DNA of 64,000 nt from a virus: positions 1 to 64,000 of the IMG/VR virus record IMGVR_UViG_3300049855_000239; one strand, written 5' to 3'. The position numbers were made by a program, and so were the translations under genes. The notes beneath the pieces are model-generated. The model ran no database searches, was not told the DNA's origin, and saw nothing but the letters and a program-made list of their open reading frames with translations. Below, one piece after another: positions 7,233-14,352 of this stretch (positions are counted from its first letter, which is position 1; the number at the start of each line of letters is the position of its first letter).

Positions 7233-7411
7233 AGTTCTATAAATTCCTTTTCTGGCAATCTGTTCATTAAAATTTCCAATGCAGCATCAGAAATTAAATC
7301 AGCACCATCAGATAAATTATTAGCTAGTTTTTTTATTTCCATAATCAAATCGGAAGTAGAAAGAGCGTTTAATTTGCTTATTGCGATATTTTTAAATTCT
7401 TGCGTTGTCAT
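7217..7411 (-). CDS. First gene of the methyltransferase cluster
   Basis: 64 aa from the start MTTQEFKN at 7411. This start is chosen because a promoter -7 box lies at 7433-7440, inside the longer frame to 7513, which would place the promoter within the gene. Helical and acidic; not recognised. Confidence 0.6.
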   Translation of the reverse strand: MTTQEFKNIAISKLNALSTSDLIMEIKKLANNLSDGADLISDAALEILMNRLPEKEFIELCETL

Positions 7412-7432
7412 GTCCTTGTCGTTTTGTTGAAT

Positions 7433-7495
7433 CAAAGGTAACATAAAAATTGCAAACTGCAATATATTATTATCACAATTTGCAATATTTTTTAG
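7433..7495 (-). promoter_or_regulatory. Promoter with palindromic operator for the methyltransferase cluster
   Basis: The minus-strand -7 box TACCTTTG (7433-7440) lies 21 nt upstream of the 7411 start. Just upstream is the perfect palindrome ATTGCAaacTGCAAT (about 7450-7464), with a second half-site ATTTGCAAT near 7488-7496. The arrangement suggests a repressor-controlled promoter; the HTH-like gene 6568-6819 is a possible partner. Confidence 0.5.
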
Positions 7496-7526
7496 TCTAC
7501 CATCAGCGGACAAAGAAAATGACTAC

Positions 7527-7579
7527 TACTAACACTGTATATACGCCATTAAAACGGGCGTATATACCTAGCGTTAGGC
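7527..7579 (-). repeat. Minimal attC-like site (53 bp)
   Basis: TACTAAC (7527-7533), spacer ACT, perfect 11-bp stem GTATATACGCC / GGCGTATATAC with an 8-nt loop, spacer CTAGC, then GTTAGGC (7573-7579). The right core is the exact integron R-box consensus. It is the shortest and cleanest site in the window, close to the minimum length of known attC sites. Confidence 0.9.
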
Positions 7580-7774
7580 GATATTTTTAGAAGCCTTAAA
7601 CCGTACTAACAACTGACTAAATATCATGTCTGTATCGGTTGTTTTAACTGGAACGCTCATATGAAATGAATTACCTCCACTATGACACATTTTACTTAAC
7701 TCCTCGGTAGCAATTTTTACCAGTTCTTCATCTGGCATTTCTGCCTGTAATTGTCTAAATTCTTCTATGCTCAT
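7574..7774 (-). CDS. Small acidic cassette protein
   Basis: 66 aa, beginning MSIEEFRQLQAEMPDEELVK. Its TAA stop is the first three bases after the G of the core GTTAGGC, as in many integron cassettes. Cassette 7573-7819 holds only this gene. Function unknown. Confidence 0.6.
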   Translation of the reverse strand: MSIEEFRQLQAEMPDEELVKIATEELSKMCHSGGNSFHMSVPVKTTDTDMIFSQLLVRFKASKNIA

Positions 7775-7812
7775 TTTGATATTGGTTACGGTTTGATAAA
7801 TAAATAAAACAA

Positions 7813-7943
7813 TCGCCTAACATGATATTTAGTCATTTAAGGGCGTTCTGGGATCGGTTCTGTACTCGCATTAGTTGGCGTCCCACGGCGGATAGTTTCG
7901 TCTCTGTCACTCCCTTAAAAGCCCAAATACATGTTCGTTAGCT
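7813..7943 (-). repeat. attC-like recombination site
   Basis: Left core GCCTAAC (7813-7819), an exact RYYYAAC; right core GTTAGCT (7937-7943). The arms ATATTTAGTCATTTAAGGG and CCCTTAAAAGCCCAAATAC pair. It shares most of its arms and loop with the site at 17061-17190. Confidence 0.88.
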
Positions 7944-8016
7944 GCAACTATAATAATCACAACAACTCGACATTTATGTCAAATATACTATCTTTATACT
8001 TTATAATACTAAAGAT

Positions 8017-8862
8017 ATGCTAATAAATTACGGAGGAGAATTTCCTTTCAAAATGACCGACTTGTATGACAAGCTTGAACTTAGTCCGTCACAGTATAAT
8101 AGATGGACTAAAGCCAATCTACTAGAGTCATTTTATATAGAACTTGACTATGAGGCGGTACTCGACATGATGTCGAGTACCCCAAAAGGCGGTAAACTAA
8201 GACAAGAATACAGACTAACAAGACGTACTGCAGAAGAACTTGCGCTTCTATCTCGAACACAAAAGGGGAAAGAACTAAGAAAGTGGCTACTTGACTTAAA
8301 GGACAAAGTTGAGTCTAATGAATTATTAACATTAGAACAAGTCTATTTCTTAATTGACTTAGTTAATGCGTTTTCTTTTGTTGCACATCAAAAAGCAATT
8401 GAAGAATCACATAAACAATCATTTATAAACAACTATATTGATGAATACGGCAAAGTAAATATATCTGAAATATGTTCTAAGTTTAATTATTTAAGAAATG
8501 AGATTTTGGATATTTCGCCAGACATAATAAAAGAACGGATATTAAGATTTTATGATGAGGAAAAGCGACTTGTAAATAAGAAAACGAAACGAGAAGTACT
8601 TGCTGTTATTGATAAGTTTTCTTTAGTAGGAAATGCAGCATTTGACTTCATGGCATCTATTCAAAAACCATTAGACACAGCATCTAAAGTTGGAGAGATG
8701 GTAAAAGGAATGGCAACTAGATTAAATATTGAGATTAGAGACAAAAATGAGGCAGATCTTTTTAATGATGAGATTAAACTAAATCCAACAATCATGCAGA
8801 AAGTAAATCCATTTATAGGCAAGCCAAAACTTGATCCTAAAATCACAAAAAAACTAAAATAG
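8017..8862 (+). CDS. AntA/AntB-like phage antirepressor, reverse-oriented cassette
   Basis: 281 aa, plus strand, opposite to all other array genes. Residues 20-105 (SQYNRWTKANLLESFYIELDYE, then YRLTRRTAEELALLSRTQKGKE) match the AntA/AntB pattern, a DNA- or repressor-binding domain of antirepressors. The C-terminal 180 residues are helical and unrecognised. It fills cassette 7937-8873, whose ends GTTAGCTGCA and TGCAGCTAAC are complementary. About 75 bp upstream of the start are free for its own promoter (a TATCTTTA-like box near 7990); array read-through could not express it. Confidence 0.7.
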   Translation: MLINYGGEFPFKMTDLYDKLELSPSQYNRWTKANLLESFYIELDYEAVLDMMSSTPKGGKLRQEYRLTRRTAEELALLSRTQKGKELRKWLLDLKDKVESNELLTLEQVYFLIDLVNAFSFVAHQKAIEESHKQSFINNYIDEYGKVNISEICSKFNYLRNEILDISPDIIKERILRFYDEEKRLVNKKTKREVLAVIDKFSLVGNAAFDFMASIQKPLDTASKVGEMVKGMATRLNIEIRDKNEADLFNDEIKLNPTIMQKVNPFIGKPKLDPKITKKLK

Positions 8863-8866
8863 CTGC

Positions 8867-8996
8867 AGCTAACACAGTATTTAAGAAACCTAGGGCTATA
8901 TGAATTATTATTCATTATTCACATTTCATTAGTTTTTAGCGGTGGAGAATTTCGTCTCCGTCAATCCCTAAGTTTCTTAAATACATTGCGTTAGCG
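8867..8996 (-). repeat. attC-like recombination site
   Basis: Left core AGCTAAC (8867-8873), right core GTTAGCG (8990-8996). The arms GTATTTAAGAAACCTAGGG and CCCTAAGTTTCTTAAATAC pair nearly throughout. The loop contains AGCGGTGGAGAATTTCGTCT. Confidence 0.9.
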
Positions 8997-9557
8997 GAAA
9001 CCGTGAGGACATTCAACACGATCGAAACTGTAAACCCAAACCCACGGATTTAGATCCCAACTATCATTTCCATTAATTTTTTGCCAAAGCGACCTATAAG
9101 ACCTTTGGGCATTTGAACACCATACCGATGGGTCTTTATTGGTATAGCATACAAAATTTCTTGGACTAAATCTGCAATTCTCGACACCTTCGCTTATCGC
9201 ATCTATTTCTGAAATGTCGTTTAGCCTTTCGACTCTAACATTTGTAACTTTTAGAAATAACCGACAAGCCTCTTTTGGCATAAATAGGCTTGGTTTCCAT
9301 TTAGCAGACTCACAGCCAGATTTTATATATTCTTGTCTTAATTCTTCTCCTGAACTCCCTGTATCTGCCCTGTAATGCCAATAATTACGATGATACGTAT
9401 GTGTTTCTCTGACCCAAATAATATCACCAATTTTGACTGGCGATTTCGATAAAGTTTCATCCCAATTTCCTAACGGAACATTATCTTTCAAAGTTCGTCT
9501 TGTTTGGGTCTTGCTTCCATTTAATAATGCTCTGACCATCAGAGTTGAAAAAAGCAT
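8991..9557 (-). CDS. ASCH-domain protein
   Basis: 188 aa from MLFSTLMVRALLNGSKTQTR at 9557. This is the normal start of the family ('ILFSTPMVxAILxGxKTQTRR'); the longer frame to 9674 runs back through the attC-like site. WVRETH and the later NPWVWVYSF are also typical. ASCH folds are PUA-like, and some members bind RNA or hydrolyse modified nucleosides, but the role of this phage branch is not established. The stop codon lies in the core site. Cassette 8990-9582 has complementary ends. Confidence 0.8.
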   Translation of the reverse strand: MLFSTLMVRALLNGSKTQTRRTLKDNVPLGNWDETLSKSPVKIGDIIWVRETHTYHRNYWHYRADTGSSGEELRQEYIKSGCESAKWKPSLFMPKEACRLFLKVTNVRVERLNDISEIDAISEGVENCRFSPRNFVCYTNKDPSVWCSNAQRSYRSLWQKINGNDSWDLNPWVWVYSFDRVECPHGFR

Positions 9558-9575
9558 CGGTCTAAAAACGGCATC

Positions 9576-9706
9576 CGCTAACACTGTATTTGATAAATCA
9601 GGGGCGGTATTGGCTTTGGTTGCTGTATTCATTTTAGTTTCTATTTTTACGGTGGAGAGTTCCGCCTCCGTCACTCCCTAGTTTTCTTGAACACCTGTCG
9701 TTATAT
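9576..9706 (-). repeat. attC-like recombination site, apparently hybrid
   Basis: Left core CGCTAAC (9576-9582), right core GTTATAT (9700-9706). The left half is identical over 60 nt to the site at 11334-11464, but the right half is different, so its arms pair poorly (GTATTTGATAAATCAGGGG against a right arm ending CTTGAACACC). It looks like a half-site exchange between two sites. Confidence 0.75.
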
Positions 9707-9735
9707 GATAGTTTAAAATAGCAGCACAAACATGT

Positions 9736-10185
9736 TTAATACTCATCAGGTGCTTTGTTTTTCCAACTACTTGAACTATTCTGCATACGCAAACCTCTTA
9801 AATATCTTGAAGCACATGCAAGTTCACACATCAAAATCCACGCTCTTTCGTTTGGAGAAGAAAAATTCTTTCGTCTTTTCATCTTGTTTTTTTCTTCCTC
9901 TGATAATGCTTCAAAAGCGACACATTCATCGTATCTACGTTCTAGTTCTTTCCAGCAGTCAATATATGGCATCCATTGCTTATGTTGAATCATTACCTTT
10001 TCAATTTGAGGTCTTAAATCAGGCAATTTTCTGAGCATCCTTACACATCGACCAACATCAGAAATATCATGCGGTACATCACATTCCCCAGTTGGTATTC
10101 CTGTAATAGCAGCAAACATTGTTTTTGAAGAAATGCCAGTATCTCTACTTGCTAACCATTCCATCCATTCTTTTTTAACTTCCAT
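9736..10185 (-). CDS. Conserved-looking phage protein in cassette
   Basis: 149 aa. WMEWLASRDTGISSKTMFAAITG followed by DISDVGRCVRMLRKLPDLRPQI has the look of a widespread small phage protein of unknown role ('GDTGxSSxTMxAxxTG'). The long acidic/basic helix in the middle (ERRYDECVAFEALSEEEKNK) may be a coiled coil. Sole gene of cassette 9700-10229. Confidence 0.65.
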   Translation of the reverse strand: MEVKKEWMEWLASRDTGISSKTMFAAITGIPTGECDVPHDISDVGRCVRMLRKLPDLRPQIEKVMIQHKQWMPYIDCWKELERRYDECVAFEALSEEEKNKMKRRKNFSSPNERAWILMCELACASRYLRGLRMQNSSSSWKNKAPDEY

Positions 10186-10222
10186 ATTATTAATTTATTG
10201 CGTTGTAAATAAAAAACCAATC

Positions 10223-10309
10223 ATATAACACTATGTTTCTGATATGGGCGATAAAGTACTGGTAGTTCGGAATTTCCGAATGCCCACATCAGAAACATTT
10301 ACGTTATGC
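10223..10309 (-). repeat. Short attC-like site (87 bp)
   Basis: ATATAAC (10223-10229) and GTTATGC (10303-10309). The stem ATGTTTCTGATATGGGCG pairs with CCCACATCAGAAACAT, and the apical hairpin TTCGGAATTTCCGAA is a perfect palindrome. It is a compact variant with few unpaired bases. Confidence 0.85.
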
Positions 10310-10315
10310 ACAATG

Positions 10316-10582
10316 CTATAATGACGGCAATCCGAGCGAAGAACGTACTTTAGCTTCTGCCAGATTTTTGATAAAATCGCTATCTGAAAGAATCTCTTTT
10401 GCTTTTGCTGCAATCATTTCCTTGAAGTTTAATTCTTGCATTGCCTTATCTAGCCCTTCCCGTAATGCACCTTCTACACACCAATCTAATGCACTTTCAA
10501 AAGCATTTGCCTTATTGGACATAAAAGACTTTTGAAAGTATTCTGTCAATGCCCTTTGAATGTCAGGCATATGAGTTTGCAT
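10316..10582 (-). CDS. Helical cassette protein
   Basis: 88 aa, all-helical (LTEYFQKSFMSNKANAFESAL; EMIAAKAKEILSDSDFIKNLAEA). A second Met at residue 5 is an alternative start. Function unknown. The far end of its cassette lacks a proper left core (see 10600-10677). Confidence 0.6.
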   Translation of the reverse strand: MQTHMPDIQRALTEYFQKSFMSNKANAFESALDWCVEGALREGLDKAMQELNFKEMIAAKAKEILSDSDFIKNLAEAKVRSSLGLPSL

Positions 10583-10599
10583 TATATTAGCTTCATTTG

Positions 10600-10677
10600 C
10601 ATTAGTTTACTTTTTGTACGGTTGATACATTCGGCTTCGTTACTCCCGAAAAAGCGTGAATAAGTGTCTCGTTAGGC
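10600..10677 (-). repeat. Right half of an attC-like site, left half lost
   Basis: From the loop (TACGGTTGATACATTCGGC) to the right core GTTAGGC (10671-10677) the sequence follows the family, but the left arm and left core are absent. The gene 10316-10582 is joined directly to the loop. This looks like a deletion that removed half a site. Confidence 0.6.
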
Positions 10678-10683
10678 GAAATA

Positions 10684-10848
10684 TTAAAAATCACCATCCT
10701 CTAACCCACGAATAACGAAACAAACGAAAGAATAGATTATTGACAAGATGCCACAAAAAAACAATACTTTCAAATGCCCTGTACTTGAAACATTAAAGCA
10801 TATAATTAACCCTAAGCCGATAATGAATAATTTGTCAATGATTTTCAT
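10684..10848 (-). CDS. Small membrane protein in cassette
   Basis: 54 aa from MKIIDKLFIIG at 10848 (a Met seven codons upstream is also possible). Two hydrophobic stretches (about residues 5-21 and 28-46) end in the acidic tail RGLEDGDF. Cassette 10671-10878 has complementary ends GTTAGGCGAA / TTCGCCTAAC. Confidence 0.55.
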   Translation of the reverse strand: MKIIDKLFIIGLGLIICFNVSSTGHLKVLFFCGILSIIYSFVCFVIRGLEDGDF

Positions 10849-10871
10849 GTTGATAAAATTAAAATACATTC

Positions 10872-11002
10872 GCCTAACACAGTACTTATAAAACTGTGGG
10901 CTTTTTTGGTTATTGTTACTTTACTGCGCTCCACTCGCTTTTTTGCGGTGGATAGTGGCGTGGTCTTAAATCCCACAGCTTTAAAAGTACGTGCCGTTAC
11001 CT
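10872..11002 (-). repeat. attC-like recombination site
   Basis: Left core GCCTAAC (10872-10878, exact consensus), right core GTTACCT (10996-11002). The arms GTACTTATAAAACTGTGGG and CCCACAGCTTTAAAAGTAC pair. A close relative of the site at 15319-15449. Confidence 0.88.
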
Positions 11003-11003
11003 G

Positions 11004-11390
11004 CTATTTTGCAGACGAGTACCATTCAAATTCCTCATCCATTAATTGATAAGTTGTTTTCGCTTTACCACATTGCAAATCTTTTAAATAAGCAACGCAT
11101 CTTTGTTTAGGTGTCGGTTGTTGATAATTTTCATTTTTACCATCATTTACAGGATAAACCATATAGGTTGTTGCAATATTTTCAAACCAATCAAAAAGCT
11201 TTCCACCACCTAAATCAAATAAATGTCCGAATAAGCAATTTTTACCATCTTTTGTTTTTACTATATCTGTACACCAACTTTCCTCCGTTGTATTTTCCAT
11301 GTAAGTAATAATCACATCTAAAGAAAAAACAGCAGGTAACACTGTATTTGATAAATCAGGGGCGGTATTGGCTTTGGTTGCTGTATTCAT
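11004..11390 (-). CDS. Cassette protein with attC-supplied start
   Basis: Up to 128 aa. The first 17 residues (MNTATKANTAPDLSNTV) are encoded by the attC-like site; the cassette then contributes FSLDVIITYMENTTEESW and KNCLFGHLFDLGGG. A start at MENTT (11300) would cut into what looks like the first helix, so I keep the longer frame, with doubt. The pattern 'helix - W - CLxGxL' recalls DUF6197-type proteins, but weakly. Function unknown. Confidence 0.55.
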   Translation of the reverse strand: MNTATKANTAPDLSNTVLPAVFSLDVIITYMENTTEESWCTDIVKTKDGKNCLFGHLFDLGGGKLFDWFENIATTYMVYPVNDGKNENYQQPTPKQRCVAYLKDLQCGKAKTTYQLMDEEFEWYSSAK

Positions 11391-11464
11391 TTTAGTTATT
11401 GTTTTTACGGTAGATAAATTCGGCTTCGAAAAGCCCCTGTTTTCTCAAATACTTAGCGTTAGCT
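11334..11464 (-). repeat. attC-like recombination site with in-frame ATG
   Basis: Left core AGGTAAC (11334-11340), right core GTTAGCT (11458-11464). The left half is identical for 60 nt to the site at 9576. The loop has TACGGTAGATAAATTCGGC. On the minus strand an ATG preceded by an A-rich tract (11388-11390) opens a frame through the left core into the neighbouring cassette. Confidence 0.85.
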
Positions 11465-11465
11465 G

Positions 11466-11801
11466 CTATACTAACTGACGCCAAGTTTTACCACTATTGA
11501 ATATTGGGCTTTTTTCGTCAACTAAATTAAGCTTACCAATTAGTTCATGTGCTTGTTGTTTTGATATTTTGCATTTGCCATAATTATCGGAATCATAAAC
11601 TTTTACAAGAGTATATTCATCATTCCACTGGCTTATACTCCAGAAATTATTATCCCACAGTTTTACACATTTATCAATATCGACTTTGCAAGATACTGTA
11701 TTTGGAAATGTCAAAAGCACCTCTGTTAAAATAACAGTACAGCAGCTAACACTATGTTCTCGAACTTGTGGCGTTTTTTCAATCTTGATATTATTTTTCA
11801 T
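11466..11801 (-). CDS. Cassette protein with attC-supplied start
   Basis: 111 aa from ATG 11801, which lies in the loop of the site 11744-11875 after a good A-rich leader. The cassette-encoded part starts CCTVILTEVLLTFPNTVS and has no Met of its own, so the site must provide the start unless GTG/TTG is used. Later text KCKISKQQAHELIGKLNLVDEK is helical. Unknown function. Confidence 0.55.
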   Translation of the reverse strand: MKNNIKIEKTPQVREHSVSCCTVILTEVLLTFPNTVSCKVDIDKCVKLWDNNFWSISQWNDEYTLVKVYDSDNYGKCKISKQQAHELIGKLNLVDEKSPIFNSGKTWRQLV

Positions 11802-11875
11802 GTCATTTACATTTTTACGGGTGATACTTTCGTGGACTTTACATGCCACAACTTCGTGAACATTTAGCGTTAGTT
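11744..11875 (-). repeat. attC-like recombination site with in-frame ATG
   Basis: Left core AGCTAAC (11744-11750), right core GTTAGTT (11869-11875). The arms ATGTTCTCGAACTTGTGGC and GCCACAACTTCGTGAACAT pair with few mismatches. The ATG at 11799-11801 is in its loop on the minus strand. Confidence 0.85.
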
Positions 11876-12286
11876 TCAATCTTGTAAAACGAGTTCTTCG
11901 CCAACAAGAGCAAAATATAAGTTCTGTAACTGGTGTACAAATTCAATCAATCTTAAACATGTACCTCGAAACCAAAATTCATTTCCAATAAAATATATGT
12001 CATGATTTTCATCAAAATACCACATCTCGAAATCTTCTGAAATAAATCCAAACCGTTTCTTCCAGTTATTATCTAATGATATAGGGATAATTTCAACCAA
12101 ATTACCATCCTTTATATGATATTCAACATGAAGGATGTTTTCTGGATGAGCAAATATATGAACTTCATCATCTCTAATTTCGACAACATTAAAATGACAG
12201 TTAATATATTCTTCCTCTTCTAATTCTTTCTTAACTTCTTCGTTTATGAAGACAATATTCCCAAATCTTAACTCATTTACTTTCAT
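11876..12286 (-). CDS. Common Bacteroidota phage protein of unknown function
   Basis: 136 aa. It starts MKVNELRFGNIVF and ends VHQLQNLYFALVGEELV, with PISLDNNWKKRFGF in the middle. I recall this layout from many small phage and prophage proteins of Bacteroidota, none with a known role. It is the cassette nearest the plus-strand island; the matching left end of its cassette is not intact. Confidence 0.65.
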   Translation of the reverse strand: MKVNELRFGNIVFINEEVKKELEEEEYINCHFNVVEIRDDEVHIFAHPENILHVEYHIKDGNLVEIIPISLDNNWKKRFGFISEDFEMWYFDENHDIYFIGNEFWFRGTCLRLIEFVHQLQNLYFALVGEELVLQD

Positions 12287-12317
12287 GGTTTTATGGTTAC
12301 GGTTGACAAAAAAAAGA

Positions 12318-12371
12318 CTAAAACTACGGTGGATTTATTCGGCTTCGAAAAGCCCCTGTTTTCTCAAATAC
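12318..12371 (-). repeat. Truncated attC-like site at the island junction
   Basis: TACGGTGGATTTATTCGGC, then AAGCCCCTGTTTTCTCAAAT, equals the loop-right arm of the site at 11334, but the right core that should follow is missing. The 97-bp inverted repeat begins directly in its place. The left half is also missing. Confidence 0.7.
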
Positions 12372-12468
12372 TCTTTAAATACAGTGCAAATGTAGCATTT
12401 AAATAATCTAAAAAAAATATTATTTTGATTTTTTATTTATCTTTTTAGTGCTTACATTTGTTCCACTA
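12372..12468. repeat. 97-bp inverted repeat, copy 1 (divergent promoter)
   Basis: Identical, in opposite orientation, to 17890-17986. It carries a -7 box on each strand: TACATTTG on plus (12453-12460) toward the island genes and TACATTTG on minus (12387-12394) toward the cassette array. The perfect identity in an otherwise variable region indicates recent duplication or gene conversion. Confidence 0.9.
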
Positions 12469-12495
12469 CATTTGTGGCATATTAAGACAACGATT

Positions 12496-12642
12496 ATGAC
12501 AGTAAAATTTAAAACAGTCCCTACAACCTTATTGGTTATTTTTTTAATTGACCACATAAGCCAATCATTTACAAGTCACGTTACTAATTATCCTTATTGG
12601 GTTGTTTTGATTTTGTTTATGATATATTCAAAATTTGACTAA
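12496..12642 (+). CDS. Small membrane protein of the plus-strand island
   Basis: 48 aa starting MTVKFKTVPTT at 12496, 36 nt after the -7 box in copy 1. Two hydrophobic stretches (TTLLVIFLIDHI; YWVVLILFMIY). First gene behind the promoter. Function unknown. Confidence 0.55.
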   Translation: MTVKFKTVPTTLLVIFLIDHISQSFTSHVTNYPYWVVLILFMIYSKFD

Positions 12643-12650
12643 ATAAGATT

Positions 12651-13016
12651 ATGAATTTACAACTATCATTAATTAATAGGTGGTTTATAAAAACCGAAAT
12701 AGGCGAGAAATTAGAGGACTATCGGGAACTAACGCCTTATTGGTATGCTAGATTATGTTTGTATGATGGCAAAAAACAACCTAAAAGTTTTTGGGAATTT
12801 GCGCCAAGAACTAGCTTTAATTTTGATTCTAATAAAGTTACGTTTAAGAAATTCGAAGCAAACATTATGACATTAGGCTATCCTAAATCAACCGACACAG
12901 ATCGAATACTAAAATATAAACACGCTGGAATTGAAATAAGAACTGGTAATCCTAATTGGGGCGCAGAAGAAGGTAAATTATACTTTGTAATCAAGCATGG
13001 AGAAAAGATACGGTAA
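12651..13016 (+). CDS. ASCH/PUA-like protein
   Basis: 121 aa. LINRWFIKTEIGEKLEDYRELTPYW is the start typical of ASCH-related phage proteins ('WFDxIxSGEKxEEYREIKPYW'). Later IEIRTGNPNWGA and KLYFVIKHG fit the second half of the fold. It differs from the ASCH protein at 8991. Role unknown; RNA or nucleotide binding is the family expectation. Confidence 0.65.
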   Translation: MNLQLSLINRWFIKTEIGEKLEDYRELTPYWYARLCLYDGKKQPKSFWEFAPRTSFNFDSNKVTFKKFEANIMTLGYPKSTDTDRILKYKHAGIEIRTGNPNWGAEEGKLYFVIKHGEKIR

Positions 13017-13635
13017 TTGCGTATGTCACAATAGATATTCTAGTTTGAATGCTAAAGGTCTATGTCCAGAAGGCGCACGTGAGCGACATAAAAAGAGTGC
13101 CGAAAGTAAAGGATTTAAAGTAAAAGAATATGGAATTGATAGAAACACCAAAACAGAGGCTATTCAGGATAAAGAGTTTAGTTTTGAAGGAAATGGAGTT
13201 AAGGGAGAAACTACTTTCAAAAAGGCCAAAATCAACCGTGTTTCTGAAAACAAGGCAAAAGAAAACGCAGAATTGGCAAGACTTAAAAAGGCAAAGATAT
13301 TAGAGTTAGGCGAAAAGTGCGAAATGTGTCCTAGACATGGAAGTGTTGATTTATTTCACATCATCGGAGTAGGGGATAAAACCCACGCTACTAATCCAAA
13401 AAACTTACTTCTTTCATGTCGCTGGTGCCATCTTATTTGGGGTGCAAACGACTTCGAAAAGATACTCAAATTCAATAATTTTGATGATATAATGAACCGA
13501 TTGAAAGATTTGGATTCTGGTAAATATTGGAAGTTTAGGCACAAGATAGAAAAGCATGTAATTGAAAAGTATTTCGAGACAAAAGACAAAACAGATATGA
13601 ATAGGCTAGGTATAAAATTTGTGAGTCCATTATGA
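12997..13635 (+). CDS. HNH-type zinc endonuclease / NinG-like recombination protein
   Basis: 212 aa. The C-terminal half has C-x2-C (KCEMCP), DLFHIIGVG, and CRWCH, an HNH/treble-clef arrangement like NinG/Rap, which trims branched DNA in phage recombination. An N-terminal Cys pair (GNCVC) and a basic helical linker precede it. It overlaps the upstream gene's 3' end by 20 bases. Confidence 0.65.
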   Translation: MEKRYGNCVCHNRYSSLNAKGLCPEGARERHKKSAESKGFKVKEYGIDRNTKTEAIQDKEFSFEGNGVKGETTFKKAKINRVSENKAKENAELARLKKAKILELGEKCEMCPRHGSVDLFHIIGVGDKTHATNPKNLLLSCRWCHLIWGANDFEKILKFNNFDDIMNRLKDLDSGKYWKFRHKIEKHVIEKYFETKDKTDMNRLGIKFVSPL

Positions 13636-13958
13636 ACATTATTTTCATTTGTACTGCAAATAGGGATAGAAGCAGAACCGAAGAAATATATTTTCAAAAC
13701 AAATATCCTGAACATCGTTTTCGATCTGCTGGTATTAACAAGTATTTGAGCGAACGACACGGAGGTATTCACGTAAAAGCCTACATGTTAGATATTGCTG
13801 ACCGTATTATTTGCGCTGAACATATTCATTCTGATTGGATAGTACGAAACATAAACAAAAAGTACCTAGATAAAATATAAGTATTAGAACTGGCCGATAC
13901 TGGTACTTTTATGAGCAAAAGTTTAATAGATCGATTAGAAAGTAAGTTTAAAATATGA
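13632..13958 (+). pseudogene. Low-molecular-weight tyrosine-phosphatase-like protein with in-frame stop
   Basis: MNIIFICTANRDRSRTEE has the P-loop C-x5-R (CTANRDR) of LMW phosphatases, followed by RFRSAGIN and LDIADRIICAE, typical of short phage/Bacteroidota members. Translation stops at TAA 13878-13880 after 82 aa. The frame then continues VLELADTGTFMSKSLIDRL to a TGA at 13956-13958 that overlaps the next gene's ATG (ATGA). That overlap marks the original gene end, so the TAA is a premature stop removing the last 25 residues. Confidence 0.7.
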
Positions 13959-14305
13959 ACCACCCAGAAAGCGACTTACAAGCAAATTGTATAAAATGGT
14001 TTAGATACCAATACCCGCAACTAAAACTATGTTTGTTTAATGTGCCAAATGGATCAAAAAGAAGCAAGTCTCAACAAGCTATACTTAAAAAGGAAGGTGC
14101 TATTTCTGGAGTTTCTGACATTATTTTATTGGTGCCAAATAGCGAGTTCAATTCTTTATGTTTAGAAGCTAAGATTAAGCCTAATAAACAATCAGAATCG
14201 CAAATTGAATTCGAAAAGGCCGTTACTAATTTTGGTAATTGTTATAAGGTATTTTACTCATTTGAAGAGTTTAGAAGTATTGTTACTAGTTATTTATCTT
14301 CTTAG
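13955..14305 (+). CDS. VRR-NUC family nuclease
   Basis: 116 aa, the usual length of a stand-alone VRR-NUC domain (PD-(D/E)XK fold). It shows E5 and Q9 in HPESDLQ, NVPNGSKR, GVSDIILL (metal-binding Asp), LEAKIKPN (E-x-K) and SQIEFEKAVTNFG. Members cleave branched or damaged DNA, and some act as Holliday resolvases. The start is the ATG overlapping the phosphatase frame's TGA. Confidence 0.85.
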   Translation: MNHPESDLQANCIKWFRYQYPQLKLCLFNVPNGSKRSKSQQAILKKEGAISGVSDIILLVPNSEFNSLCLEAKIKPNKQSESQIEFEKAVTNFGNCYKVFYSFEEFRSIVTSYLSS

Positions 14306-14352
14306 TTTATACTTGCTTTAGATTTGAAGTTCATGTTTAAGAAATAGTATTA

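Noticed and set aside
8991-9674. Start of the ASCH gene at 9674
   Set aside because: The first 39 codons run through the recombination site, and the family's usual start is the Met at 9557.
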